DNA of 37,015 bases from a virus. Positions 1-8,025 of the stretch are shown here, piece by piece. The position numbers and the translations under genes are program-made. The first letter of the stretch is position 1. Each line of letters opens with the position of its first letter. Below the pieces are notes generated by a model. It worked only from the letters and a program-made list of their open reading frames with translations. It did not search any database and had not been told where the DNA came from. The stretch covers positions 1 to 37,015 of the IMG/VR virus record IMGVR_UViG_3300042465_002081. One strand, written 5' to 3'.

Positions 1-314
1 AGCAACTCAACGTACTTCTCGTTTGTATCAAGATCAAACGCTGACATCATGGCAAAGATAAAATAGCCTATTAGGATCGCTATAAGGGTCATAGGGCGAA
101 TGTTTTTGGAGAGCCATGAGTCAGACCTCATGTCGTTCTCTTGACGCTTGGTGAGTTCGCCCTGCTCTTGCATATCGGCTTGCATCTTGGCGAGTTCGCC
201 ATTCTGCTGCATTTGCATTAACTCAAGTTGCGCTTTGGCTTTTTGTTCAGGATCGGGAAAAAACTTATCCAAAATCTTCATGCCAACGCCAAGCACATCC
301 ATGAGTGGAAACAT
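1..314 (-). CDS. Holin, 3TM-type family (3' end cut by window edge)
   Basis: This is a probable holin, the inner-membrane protein that times lysis. Reading from the ATG at 314, the protein begins MFPLMDVLGVGMKILDKFF and has a charged Gln/Glu-rich amphipathic stretch (about residues 22-62). Next comes SKNIRPMTLIAILIGYFIF, a membrane segment introduced by the Arg-Pro pair typical of the phage/GTA 'holin of 3TMs' family. The gene is still open at base 1 after 104 codons, so its C-terminus lies outside the window or across a circular junction. The start overlaps the stop of the 84-residue gene upstream (TAATG). The lysozyme sits at the other window end in the right orientation to follow it. The family call rests on pattern recognition. 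Confidence 0.7.
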   Translation of the reverse strand, partial: MFPLMDVLGVGMKILDKFFPDPEQKAKAQLELMQMQQNGELAKMQADMQEQGELTKRQENDMRSDSWLSKNIRPMTLIAILIGYFIFAMMSAFDLDTNEKYVEL

Positions 315-568
315 TATTTGTCTGCCTTGGCTTCAAGTTTATCGAACAAGCGGTCGAGCAACATCTCAACGCGGTCAAAGCGTTTGTCCATCTCAGACTT
401 AATTGTGTCGATCTCGGATTTCTTGACATACGCGTCGCTGACGTGCAACTTGAGATCAGCAATGTCAGTCTTGAGTTCTTTGACTGAATCCCATAACTGA
501 CGACAAAACCAACCGCCTACCGCGAGTAGACCACCGGCACCTAAGTTGATGAAGTTTTGCCAATCCAT
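314..568 (-). CDS. Small membrane-anchored coiled-coil protein of the lysis cassette
   Basis: The product has 84 residues. An N-terminal hydrophobic segment (about residues 8-24, with LGAGGLLAVGGWF) is followed by WDSVKELKTDIADLK and a charged helix rich in Lys, Asp and Glu with heptad-like spacing to the C-terminus. This layout is common in a small phage protein found next to holin and endolysin, and it recalls haemolysin XhlA-type proteins. A role as holin accessory or antiholin is therefore plausible but not shown. Its stop overlaps the holin start by one base. The gene is only one base from the ejection-protein gene upstream, so it belongs to the late operon. Confidence 0.6.
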   Translation of the reverse strand: MDWQNFINLGAGGLLAVGGWFCRQLWDSVKELKTDIADLKLHVSDAYVKKSEIDTIKSEMDKRFDRVEMLLDRLFDKLEAKADK

Positions 569-569
569 G

Positions 570-3056
570 TTACGGCCTCAGGTTGTTGCGATTACGGTTA
601 GCAGTCAAATTGTTAGTGCGGTCTACTGATGATTGAACGCCTACGGTAGCTACACCAGGGTTCCATTCGCTGCTGTTTTTTAAAATCCTAAACACTTTGT
701 TGCGTTCGCTCGTTGGCAATTCGCCCAACATTTCTGCTGCGCTTTTGCCTGAAATCATACCCTTTTCAAACGCGGCAAAAGTTTTTTCATTTACTTGACC
801 GCGAAGTATTTTTAATGCTGTATTAAGTGTAGTAATACTTTTATCAAAAAATGCAGGGAAGCCTTGTATTTTAGATTCAGACATATTCATAATACGCGCT
901 AATGCTGCTCTAGCTTCACTAGCGGATTCTTTAACCGCAATGTCGCGCTCAAGTTGACTGGCAATACTTTCTAGTTGACCTGACTTGCGCCCCATTTCTT
1001 TAAAAATATTATCGCTGCCATACCCAAAAATATCTTCAATTGCTTTTTTGTCATCACCGCGTACAAGTTTAAGAAAACCGGCTTTGTCGCCTTTAAATTT
1101 GTCCAACGCTAATGCAGCTAAACGTTGTTGTCCAAGTTCGTGCATACCTGTTTCAAAAGTTTGCAAATAGCGATTCCAACCAGTACCGCCAGCATCAATA
1201 ATTGCGTCGTCAATAGGTTTTTTAATTGATGCCAACACGTCAGCGGTTAATTTTTGTTTAGCTGAAGGGTCAAGAGTGCCGTACATTTCATCAATTCTTT
1301 GGCTAATGCCCGCTTTACGCATACTGTAAAGCGCGCGCGCGTCAGCTACGCCGCCATTGGCGCTAACTGCGCCGGTAAAGTCATCCCTTAATCCACGCAA
1401 AACATTGAGTAATTGCGTTTGCCCGTATAAGTTAGGGTCTGCTAACTTAGAATCAATTGTGGCAAGAATTGGGTTAATGTTAAGCGGTTTGAGTCCATAA
1501 TCTGCAAGACTTCCCATTTGTCGTTGCAAAAAGTCGCGTTCGGCTTGGCGTTGCGCTTTAATGACACCCATCGTGTCGGCTACAACGCCTGATTCAACCG
1601 CGCGTTCAGCGTTTAACGTAGCGCTTGGTGAAATGCGCGGTAACCCTGCTTGTGTAGCTACAGCCATTGGCTGTGGGATGCCTGTGCCGCCTATTGGCGA
1701 CGGAAACGCATTAGGGTAAGTGGGCGTACCCATAGTTGCGGGCAATACACCGCCACGCGCAAGATTAGTTTGTTGCGCTACGTTTGTCGCCGCTTGCCCT
1801 TGGCTTTGCAACGCATCAACCATAGACGCTTCTTTTTGAGCAATGTACGGCTCAAGGCGTCGAGCAGTTTGAGTATATTGGTTAGATGCCTGTAAATTTA
1901 TATCCCGCATTGGCGTTGTTACATCATTTAAAGCATTTTTACCGGCTCTTAATGATTCAGCAACTTCAGTTTGAGTGCGACCGCCAGCCATAGCGATCAA
2001 CATATTTTTTTGTTCTTGCGTTTGCGCGCGGGCTAACCGCCGGTACGCTTCACTGATACTGCTTTGCTCCGCGAGTACACCAAGCGACATAAAAGGTGCT
2101 GCATCAATTCCCGCCTCTTGCAACGCTTGCACGGCGGTAATGCCTGGTCGGGCTTGTTGCAACGCAAGCGTTGCGGGAATCAGTTGGTCACCCAACGCAG
2201 TCTTGGCAATTCGCGCGGCTTTAATATCCCCCGCACGACCGGAAAGCAAGTCAATTACGCGGCCCGCACCGGTCACACCCGCTTTAACAAACGGCGCTGC
2301 CACAGTAGGGATCGCCGCACCAACAAGAACGCCCGTACCTGTATCTTCAGGGTTGGTAATGACGGTGCTTAAGCCACCAAGTGTGCCCCCACCAATGGCG
2401 CGCGCAGCCCCTTCGGCGACTACATCTTTAGCCGTGTAGCTTGGTAATCCGGTAATAGGTTTAATTGGGCCTGTGGGGCCAAGACCGGTTCTAAAACCGC
2501 CAGTAGATATAGACTCGGCAACCGGCGTAATAAACCGCGTAAATGAAGGTACATATGGTGCAATAGCTTTAAGACCCGCGCCTACTATGCCACCTATAGG
2601 CATTGTTATTGCCACATCACTAGCCAAACCACCCATGCTAGTTGCAGCGGGGTAGCGCGCGCGGTCTTCGCCAACAAGTATTTCGTCGGCTAATGCTGGT
2701 ACACGTTTGCCTGCATCTTGTATTCGTTGACCAGTTTGCTTGCCGCCAAGAGCTTCAACACCTTTGCCTACAAACTCAACTATGTTGCCGCCGGTGCCAA
2801 TTGTTTTTGATAGCGCCGCCCTGCTTGCCGCGTCAATATTCCCGCGAAAGTTTTTTTGCGAAATATCAAACGCTTCGCGCGCAGTTGTAGCGGTTTTCAT
2901 TTCCGCTGCCGTGTCTTGCGCGGCGGTACGCGTTTTAGGCATACCTTCGCCAGATTGCATTTTACGGATTGCATCGGCAAACAATTGAGCGTCTGCGGTA
3001 TTACCCGCCGCGTCTGCTTGCAAAAAAGCTGAACTGAGTTGTTCAAGAGTGACCAT
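570..3056 (-). CDS. Internal virion / DNA ejection protein (large, P22 gp16-position)
   Basis: This 828-residue protein is the last of three consecutive large genes downstream of the tail genes, the place where P22-like phages keep their ejection proteins (gp7, gp20, gp16). The N-terminus (LEQLSSAFLQADAAGNTADAQLFADAI) is a short Ala/Asp helix often seen in phage internal virion proteins. Ala/Gly-rich hydrophobic stretches follow at about residues 145-175 and 215-265, then long helical regions rich in Ala, Gln, Lys and Glu. I see no lysozyme or transglycosylase motif. Its ATG lies two bases after the preceding stop with no clear Shine-Dalgarno, which suggests translational coupling. The role comes from position, size and composition rather than a specific motif. 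Confidence 0.6.
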   Translation of the reverse strand: MVTLEQLSSAFLQADAAGNTADAQLFADAIRKMQSGEGMPKTRTAAQDTAAEMKTATTAREAFDISQKNFRGNIDAASRAALSKTIGTGGNIVEFVGKGVEALGGKQTGQRIQDAGKRVPALADEILVGEDRARYPAATSMGGLASDVAITMPIGGIVGAGLKAIAPYVPSFTRFITPVAESISTGGFRTGLGPTGPIKPITGLPSYTAKDVVAEGAARAIGGGTLGGLSTVITNPEDTGTGVLVGAAIPTVAAPFVKAGVTGAGRVIDLLSGRAGDIKAARIAKTALGDQLIPATLALQQARPGITAVQALQEAGIDAAPFMSLGVLAEQSSISEAYRRLARAQTQEQKNMLIAMAGGRTQTEVAESLRAGKNALNDVTTPMRDINLQASNQYTQTARRLEPYIAQKEASMVDALQSQGQAATNVAQQTNLARGGVLPATMGTPTYPNAFPSPIGGTGIPQPMAVATQAGLPRISPSATLNAERAVESGVVADTMGVIKAQRQAERDFLQRQMGSLADYGLKPLNINPILATIDSKLADPNLYGQTQLLNVLRGLRDDFTGAVSANGGVADARALYSMRKAGISQRIDEMYGTLDPSAKQKLTADVLASIKKPIDDAIIDAGGTGWNRYLQTFETGMHELGQQRLAALALDKFKGDKAGFLKLVRGDDKKAIEDIFGYGSDNIFKEMGRKSGQLESIASQLERDIAVKESASEARAALARIMNMSESKIQGFPAFFDKSITTLNTALKILRGQVNEKTFAAFEKGMISGKSAAEMLGELPTSERNKVFRILKNSSEWNPGVATVGVQSSVDRTNNLTANRNRNNLRP

Positions 3057-3058
3057 GA

Positions 3059-4495
3059 TTATTTTTTCGCTGGGTATCTTTTGAGGGCTTCAGCAATCGC
3101 AGGGTCAATAGTTATATCTCCGGTGCTTTTTGCTGATTTGGGGTATGGCACTCCCGCTGTACGCGCCGCGCGTTCCATAACATCTTCCCAAGCTGCTAAT
3201 CTTACACTTACTGGTTTATTAGGGTTAGCTACGTCGCCTAATTTAGACAACATAAATATCCGGTCGTCGTTAGAAAAGCCAGCACCTAAACTTCCGTTAG
3301 GTGCAAGATCAAGAGTAAGTTGGTTGGCGCGAGTTTCCAACTTAGCAATAGCTTGCGCGCCTTCCGTTCCCCAACCGACTGATGACGCTATTTTGGAAAG
3401 AGCATTTGCGCCTAACCCGCTAGTTGATTTTTCAATTAACTGTGATATTTCATTAGACCCAGTTTTAGGATCAAAGCCAGCAACTTTAAGGGCTTGATTA
3501 GCAGCACGTTTTTGAACAGCTTCTTGTAGCGCAGGGGTTTCAACAACTTTTCCTTGTGGGTTTTCCGCTGTTGGGGGGTACATAAATACACCGGCTTTTT
3601 CATTCCATACAGGTTTTTCTTCAACCATCAATGGATTGGTTACAGGTGGACGTGTTTTAGGAACAGGTGTAGTAGCCACAACAGGTGGATTACGTAACGC
3701 ATTTACAGATGGCGCAGCTAATGTGTTTGGCGCGGTGGGGCCGCCGCCACCGCCGGTAACCACCCCGCCGTTAGTAGATGTGTCAGGCAGGTTTGTAATA
3801 GGGCCAATGGTTACAGTTCCACTTTTATTGTCGTAAGGGTCTTGAGCTTCGCGGAATTCACCGGTGCGACTGTTTTGTTGCAGAACACGCCGCCCAACAA
3901 TAACATTTGACCAGGTACCTTCTTGATCCATTTTTAAACGTTGCCGTGCAGTTTCAGCTTGTTGATAACTTGCGCCCGAACTTACGTCCGTGTTACGGCG
4001 CGATGTTTGATCTTGCATCTTAGCTTGCGCGGTGATAGCTGCGTTAACGCCTAAAGTTGCGTATTCTTTAATGCGACCAGGCTCGGCTTCAAGTTTGGCA
4101 AGCATTGCTGCTGCTTTGTCAGGGGGTAAAACACCCGTTGATACAAGATGGCTAAACGTATTTCTAGCGTAATCAAGGGTAGGGTTTTGCACCAAACCAC
4201 CTAGCGCAGACCCTAACACTTCGTTAATTTTAATGCCCGTTTCAACACCTTTTTGCCGTTGCTCAAGGTCTTTACCGCGCAAGTCAAACGCAAGTTTAGG
4301 GTTAATTGCCGCAATACGTTTAAACGCGGCAGGGTCGTTAATGTCGGTACCTTGCGAGAACGCGTCGCGCAACGCATTTTGCGAATCATACTCTTGCTGC
4401 GCTTGCCGAATCTGCATCATTTGCCCCATTTGGGCAAGCATATTGGGCTGCTCTACAGGCTTAATGCCTAGCGCAATGTTGGTGTCGAGTGCCAT
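3059..4495 (-). CDS. Internal virion / DNA ejection protein (middle)
   Basis: The product has 478 residues. The N-terminus (ALDTNIALGIKPVEQPNML) leads into a Gln-rich helix with QMGQMMQIRQAQQEY, a typical opening for a phage internal virion protein that travels with P22 gp7/gp20-like partners. The middle (about residues 220-330) is a Pro/Gly/Thr-rich linker with GGVVTGGGGGPTAP, and a helical C-terminal domain follows. There are no catalytic motifs. It lies between two other candidate ejection proteins and its stop is two bases from the next start. The general role is well supported by context, but equivalence to any single P22 protein is not. Confidence 0.55.
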   Translation of the reverse strand: MALDTNIALGIKPVEQPNMLAQMGQMMQIRQAQQEYDSQNALRDAFSQGTDINDPAAFKRIAAINPKLAFDLRGKDLEQRQKGVETGIKINEVLGSALGGLVQNPTLDYARNTFSHLVSTGVLPPDKAAAMLAKLEAEPGRIKEYATLGVNAAITAQAKMQDQTSRRNTDVSSGASYQQAETARQRLKMDQEGTWSNVIVGRRVLQQNSRTGEFREAQDPYDNKSGTVTIGPITNLPDTSTNGGVVTGGGGGPTAPNTLAAPSVNALRNPPVVATTPVPKTRPPVTNPLMVEEKPVWNEKAGVFMYPPTAENPQGKVVETPALQEAVQKRAANQALKVAGFDPKTGSNEISQLIEKSTSGLGANALSKIASSVGWGTEGAQAIAKLETRANQLTLDLAPNGSLGAGFSNDDRIFMLSKLGDVANPNKPVSVRLAAWEDVMERAARTAGVPYPKSAKSTGDITIDPAIAEALKRYPAKK

Positions 4496-4513
4496 AATTT
4501 AATCCTTAACCAA

Positions 4514-5587
4514 TCACATGAAACGGGTGTCTTGTGGCAAATCACCATAACCGGTTAACGGTGTTGATGCGGGAGTTTTTCTATTCAGCAAACTATTAAC
4601 GTAGTAAGTGTTGGCAAGATTGCTGATGCCGCTCAACCCTTGGTTAAACGCGTTTGCTCCACCGACAATGCCCGACGCTTGAGCGTTAGCCGCACCGGTT
4701 AGCGCGTTGGTAGCGTTCGTACCGTAAGCGCCCAACACACCTGTTGTGCCCTGACCGTAAGCGCCGTAGGCTTGATTTGCTGCTTGGCCTTGATTGCCGT
4801 AAATTCCCGACGCGCCTTGACCAAATGCGCCGTAAGCTGCGTTGTTTGCACCAAACGCTTGACCGCCAGCGCTGCCATAGTTGGCAGTTGCTTGGCCTTG
4901 CATAGCCGCAGCACTTTGACCGGCAGCAGCGCCCGTTTGAAAGGGCGACAAGGTGTTGCCACGGATAGTTTGGTAACGGTTAAACGCGTTGCCGTACTCT
5001 TGCGAGGCTGCTTCTTGCCCGTACATTTGTGAGGCTTTGAGAGCATTACCTGAAATCAAACCACCTCGAGCAGCCGCTTGACGATCAACGGCTTTCAAAC
5101 CTTCGTTTAATCGAAAAGCGTAGCCAGGATCAATCCCTGCTTTAAACATTTCAGGCGTAAAGTCAGCCGTTCTAAAACGACCGTAGTCTGCTGCGCCTGT
5201 ATTGCCGCCAATGCCCAATAGTGTATTGAGTTGGTTAAGGTTGGCGGTGCCTGACTCGCGGTACGGCGCAAAGTCGGCGCGCTGTTGCTCATATATTTGC
5301 TTTTGAAAGGCTAACCCTTCGGCGGTCTGCGCTAATTGTTGCGTTAACGCATCGCGCTGGGCAACAAGTTGTTTATCGACCGTTGCGCCTTGAGCAGCAA
5401 TTTGTCGATCCAACGCTTCTTTTTGTGCGGCAAGCTGTTGTTGCGAAATCTGATATGACAGTTGCCCTGATTCTCTTGCGGCTTCGGCCTGCGTGTTTGC
5501 AGCGTCGCGAGAGGCGCGCGCGCTATTTGCGCTGCCTAATAACCCCGCGCCCGCGCTAATTACCGATCCAACAATAACTCCAGCCAT
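4514..5587 (-). CDS. DNA transfer / ejection protein (P22 gp7-like position)
   Basis: The product has 357 residues. It opens with a hydrophobic Gly/Ala segment (AGVIVGSVISAGAGLLGSA), then a long Gln/Ala coiled coil (about residues 25-105). The core carries DPGYAFRLNEGLKAVDR, AARGGLISGNALK and ASQEYGNAFNRYQ, motifs I recognise from the podophage DNA transfer protein family. The C-terminal third is low complexity, with repeated YGAYGQG/YGAFGQG-type units. Such proteins are packaged in the head and released into the envelope to conduct DNA. It is the first of three ejection genes and starts one base after the cupin-like gene ends. Confidence 0.65.
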   Translation of the reverse strand: MAGVIVGSVISAGAGLLGSANSARASRDAANTQAEAARESGQLSYQISQQQLAAQKEALDRQIAAQGATVDKQLVAQRDALTQQLAQTAEGLAFQKQIYEQQRADFAPYRESGTANLNQLNTLLGIGGNTGAADYGRFRTADFTPEMFKAGIDPGYAFRLNEGLKAVDRQAAARGGLISGNALKASQMYGQEAASQEYGNAFNRYQTIRGNTLSPFQTGAAAGQSAAAMQGQATANYGSAGGQAFGANNAAYGAFGQGASGIYGNQGQAANQAYGAYGQGTTGVLGAYGTNATNALTGAANAQASGIVGGANAFNQGLSGISNLANTYYVNSLLNRKTPASTPLTGYGDLPQDTRFM

Positions 5588-5588
5588 A

Positions 5589-6065
5589 TCAATTCTCCGT
5601 TAATAGCATTCTAACGCCGTTGTTGTGCGCTAGGGCTAGTCTTTTATCTAGCATCCCGCACTCGGGGATAACGTAAATTCTGTCTTCAATTTCATCAATA
5701 TCGGTGCAATTGTCGGGGTTGTTGTAAATATCTACCCATACAACTTCATCTTCAAATGCGTGTGCAACACGACGTTCGCCAATTGGCGCATCAAACTCTA
5801 CAGGAGCAGTCAAAGTGTGAACCACATCACCAATATTAAACGCAACCGTGCCTTTCTCAATTCTGACTTTGTACGGCGTTTTATGCTTTGCACCGATCAT
5901 TACTGTCCAAGCGGGAGCAATAATCTTGCGAATGTACTTGCCCTCCTCAAACGAATGAATTGTCTTAATGTCAGCTTGAGGCATTTTCAAAAGCTCGTCT
6001 TGCAGCACGTCGATCTTGCGCTGCAAAGTAGGCTTTAAAAAGTCAAGGTTAAAGGTTACTTTCAC
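5589..6065 (-). CDS. Conserved cupin-like phage protein, function unknown
   Basis: The product has 158 residues and a GTG start overlapping the upstream stop (GTGA). Residues 41-120 (HSFEEGKYIRKIIAPAW, GAKHKTPYKVRIEKG, LTAPVEFDAPIGERRVAHAF) have the alternating strands, the Gly-x-x-His pattern and the central Pro-Ala-Trp of a small cupin-type beta barrel. The C-terminal part has a Cys- and Asp-containing tail (DNCTDIDEIEDRIYVIPECG). I recognise it as a conserved family near podophage tail genes, but I know of no function. It might assist fibre assembly or be a minor virion protein; both are guesses. Confidence 0.5.
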   Translation of the reverse strand: MKVTFNLDFLKPTLQRKIDVLQDELLKMPQADIKTIHSFEEGKYIRKIIAPAWTVMIGAKHKTPYKVRIEKGTVAFNIGDVVHTLTAPVEFDAPIGERRVAHAFEDEVVWVDIYNNPDNCTDIDEIEDRIYVIPECGMLDKRLALAHNNGVRMLLTEN

Positions 6066-6859
6066 GTCACCAAACTCCCTGACGTTGTAAACACATGGAT
6101 CGAATAGCCCGCCACAAGCGAGTAGGTGCCGCCCGTCATGCGTCGAGGGCCAAGGTAGCGTACCGCAGCAATACCTGACCCGCCGTTTGTGTTGTTAGCT
6201 CCACCGCCGCCACCGGTATTGACTGCGCCATTTGTGGCGCCCGTGCCTCCACCGCCTTGACCGTCGCCACCCCCGCCCGTACCACCAGGGGTTATGCCCG
6301 CACCGCCCGAGCCCCAACCGCTACCACCGCCGCCATAAAAGGTTGCGCTGCCGGTTACCGAGCTAGATACGCCAGTACCGCCGTTTGGCCCCGACCCTGC
6401 TGCACCCGCACCGCCACCACCTCCACCAAACACGTTGCTTGGGGCTGAAGCCGCTGCACCGGAATTACCTTGCCCAGCCGTTCCCGCTGCTGCGGCACTT
6501 GTGTTGGCGCTTGTGTCAATACCACCGCCACCGCCCGAGCCGCCTACTGTGGCGTTTTGGGGCACACCTGCGTTAACCGCGCCGCCCGCGCCACCACCAA
6601 CTGCCACAAGCGTTTGAATGGATGAATTGCTACCGTTCGCGTTAGTGCCACCACCTGCGCCAATCGTTACGGTGTAAGTCGTATTGGTGTTGATGGCGAT
6701 TGTACTGGCTAACACACCGCCTGCGCCTCCACCACCACCGTTTATTGAACCGCTACCGCCGCCGCCCGCAACGACAAGATACTCGATGCTAATGCGGGAG
6801 TTGGTTTCAAAACCAAACGCCCCCGCTGCGGCAACGCCAATGGTAGCTATGCGTGGCAT
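6062..6859 (-). CDS. Glycine-rich tail-fibre-associated protein (copy 1)
   Basis: The product has 265 residues. It carries the phage glycine-rich domain signature IEYLVVAGGGGSG, then GGGGGAGGVL and TYTVTIGAGGG, followed by many GGGGG blocks separated by short Ser/Thr/Asn segments. The C-terminus returns to an ordered strand region (GIAAVRYLGPRR, YSIHVFTTSGSLVT). In other phages such domains sit at fibre tips or adhesins and form polyglycine-like sandwiches. It directly follows the tail-fibre gene. A paralogue of similar design lies at 13370-14224. The strong Gly bias produces several long antisense reading frames that are not genes. Confidence 0.6.
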   Translation of the reverse strand: MPRIATIGVAAAGAFGFETNSRISIEYLVVAGGGGSGSINGGGGGAGGVLASTIAINTNTTYTVTIGAGGGTNANGSNSSIQTLVAVGGGAGGAVNAGVPQNATVGGSGGGGGIDTSANTSAAAAGTAGQGNSGAAASAPSNVFGGGGGGAGAAGSGPNGGTGVSSSVTGSATFYGGGGSGWGSGGAGITPGGTGGGGDGQGGGGTGATNGAVNTGGGGGANNTNGGSGIAAVRYLGPRRMTGGTYSLVAGYSIHVFTTSGSLVT

Positions 6860-7825
6860 TTATGCGTACCTCGTTTGCGACGCAAGCACTGTGAAAGTAG
6901 CCGCCGCAGTTTTAACAATTGCGTAGGTGTAGGCATCAATCGAATTGACGCTACCGGCGTTAGGTGTAATGCCGCCTTGCCACTTAGGTGTAACAGATGT
7001 GCCGTCAATGGTGACCGCGCTGTTGTAGTAGGCGGTCGCACCTTGAGTGGCTAGGAAAGTCACCGTAATGGTTTGACCGATCGACATCAAGCTATTTAGC
7101 GTTGCCGAGGATGTTGACCTAAAGTTAAGCGTCCAGTTGGCAGTTGCGTTGGTCGTGTAGTACACAATGGATTGTGTGCTGACGTCGTAATTGATTGTGC
7201 CGGTGGCAGCAGTTGCCGAAACAGCAGTTGGCTCAGAGATGAACCTAAAGTTGTTGTTGGTGACGTTAAGCAATTGAAATTGCGTACCGTCGTACTCAAT
7301 GTAGGTAACCGCCCCTGCTTGAATGTCGCCCGCCGATAACGCCAATGTTCCAAACTTGGTAATTGACTTAACGCCTAGCGTGTCGATGTCAATCGTGACC
7401 GCGCCGGTGTTGGTGTTCTGCGCGATAAAGCTGTATTGTGCGCCCGCAGCATAACCAGTTAATGCAGGGGTAGCCAAACCGGTTAGCGCGTTTGTACCGG
7501 CAACAGTAATTAGGTTACTGAAAGTCGTAGTGTCGTTAATTGCGGGAATACTGTCGTACGACCCGATCTGAACAAAAGCCGAGGTTTTCAGCACAAACTT
7601 GTACAGCACCCCGCCGTCTAGCCAAATCTCGTCCGGTGTGCGCCCTGCCGCGTCCAACACAATTGGGTTGGTGTTGTTAGCGGTGCCCGCGCGCGACGTG
7701 TAAGTCGTAACTGGCGTGGTAGTGCCCGCATCGTAGCTGTACAGTAAGCCACCGGTAAGCGGGTCACCGTTTGAGTCAAAGAATTGCGCGCCCGCACCGG
7801 CAAAGGCTGAAAGATTGATCGACAT
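6860..7825 (-). CDS. Tail fibre / tailspike-type protein with head-binding N-terminus
   Basis: The product has 321 residues. The N-terminal about 100 residues (GAGAQFFDSNGDPLTGGLLY, DAGTTTPVTTYT, PIVLDAAGRTPDEIWL, LYKFVLKTS) are the attachment domain found at the start of many podophage tailspikes and fibres. The rest is beta-rich. Its C-terminal part (about residues 195-318, with TINYDVSTQSIVYYTTNATA and VTPKWQGGI) resembles a domain I associate with marine and freshwater myophages, which suggests modular origin. No depolymerase active site is visible, so it probably binds receptors or carries the neighbouring glycine-rich protein. Its stop is directly followed by the next gene. Confidence 0.7.
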   Translation of the reverse strand: MSINLSAFAGAGAQFFDSNGDPLTGGLLYSYDAGTTTPVTTYTSRAGTANNTNPIVLDAAGRTPDEIWLDGGVLYKFVLKTSAFVQIGSYDSIPAINDTTTFSNLITVAGTNALTGLATPALTGYAAGAQYSFIAQNTNTGAVTIDIDTLGVKSITKFGTLALSAGDIQAGAVTYIEYDGTQFQLLNVTNNNFRFISEPTAVSATAATGTINYDVSTQSIVYYTTNATANWTLNFRSTSSATLNSLMSIGQTITVTFLATQGATAYYNSAVTIDGTSVTPKWQGGITPNAGSVNSIDAYTYAIVKTAAATFTVLASQTRYA

Positions 7826-8025
7826 TAGACTATCCCTGTAATGATGCCGTTGACGACCGTCACGGTTTTAGAATCGGCTGTGGTAAACGTACCGGACGCA
7901 GCACCCGTGCCCGCGCCTAATTGTTCGTACATTGAATTGATAAACCTAAACCACTCTCGCGAGATTAGACCCGTTGCGGGGTCTACGATTGGCACACGCG
8001 GTGCGGTGATTTGTGTGGGGGTCAT
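7825..8025 (-). CDS. Small tail-associated protein
   Basis: The product has 66 residues. It contains a conserved-looking segment, PRVPIVDPATGLISREWFRF, then a short helix (INSMYEQLG) and a Thr/Val-rich end. Small proteins of this type are common between gp10-like and fibre genes of podophages and probably sit at the tail-fibre junction. Its start overlaps the stop of the gp10-like gene (ATGA) and its stop overlaps the fibre gene start (TAATG), so the three are likely translated together. A connector role is inference from position. Confidence 0.5.
   Translation of the reverse strand: MTPTQITAPRVPIVDPATGLISREWFRFINSMYEQLGAGTGAASGTFTTADSKTVTVVNGIITGIV

Noticed and set aside
1975-2439. Plus-strand frame of 154 residues inside the large ejection gene.
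   Set aside because: It is antisense to a well-formed 828-residue protein, with the Ser/Ala/Pro bias expected of a shadow frame.
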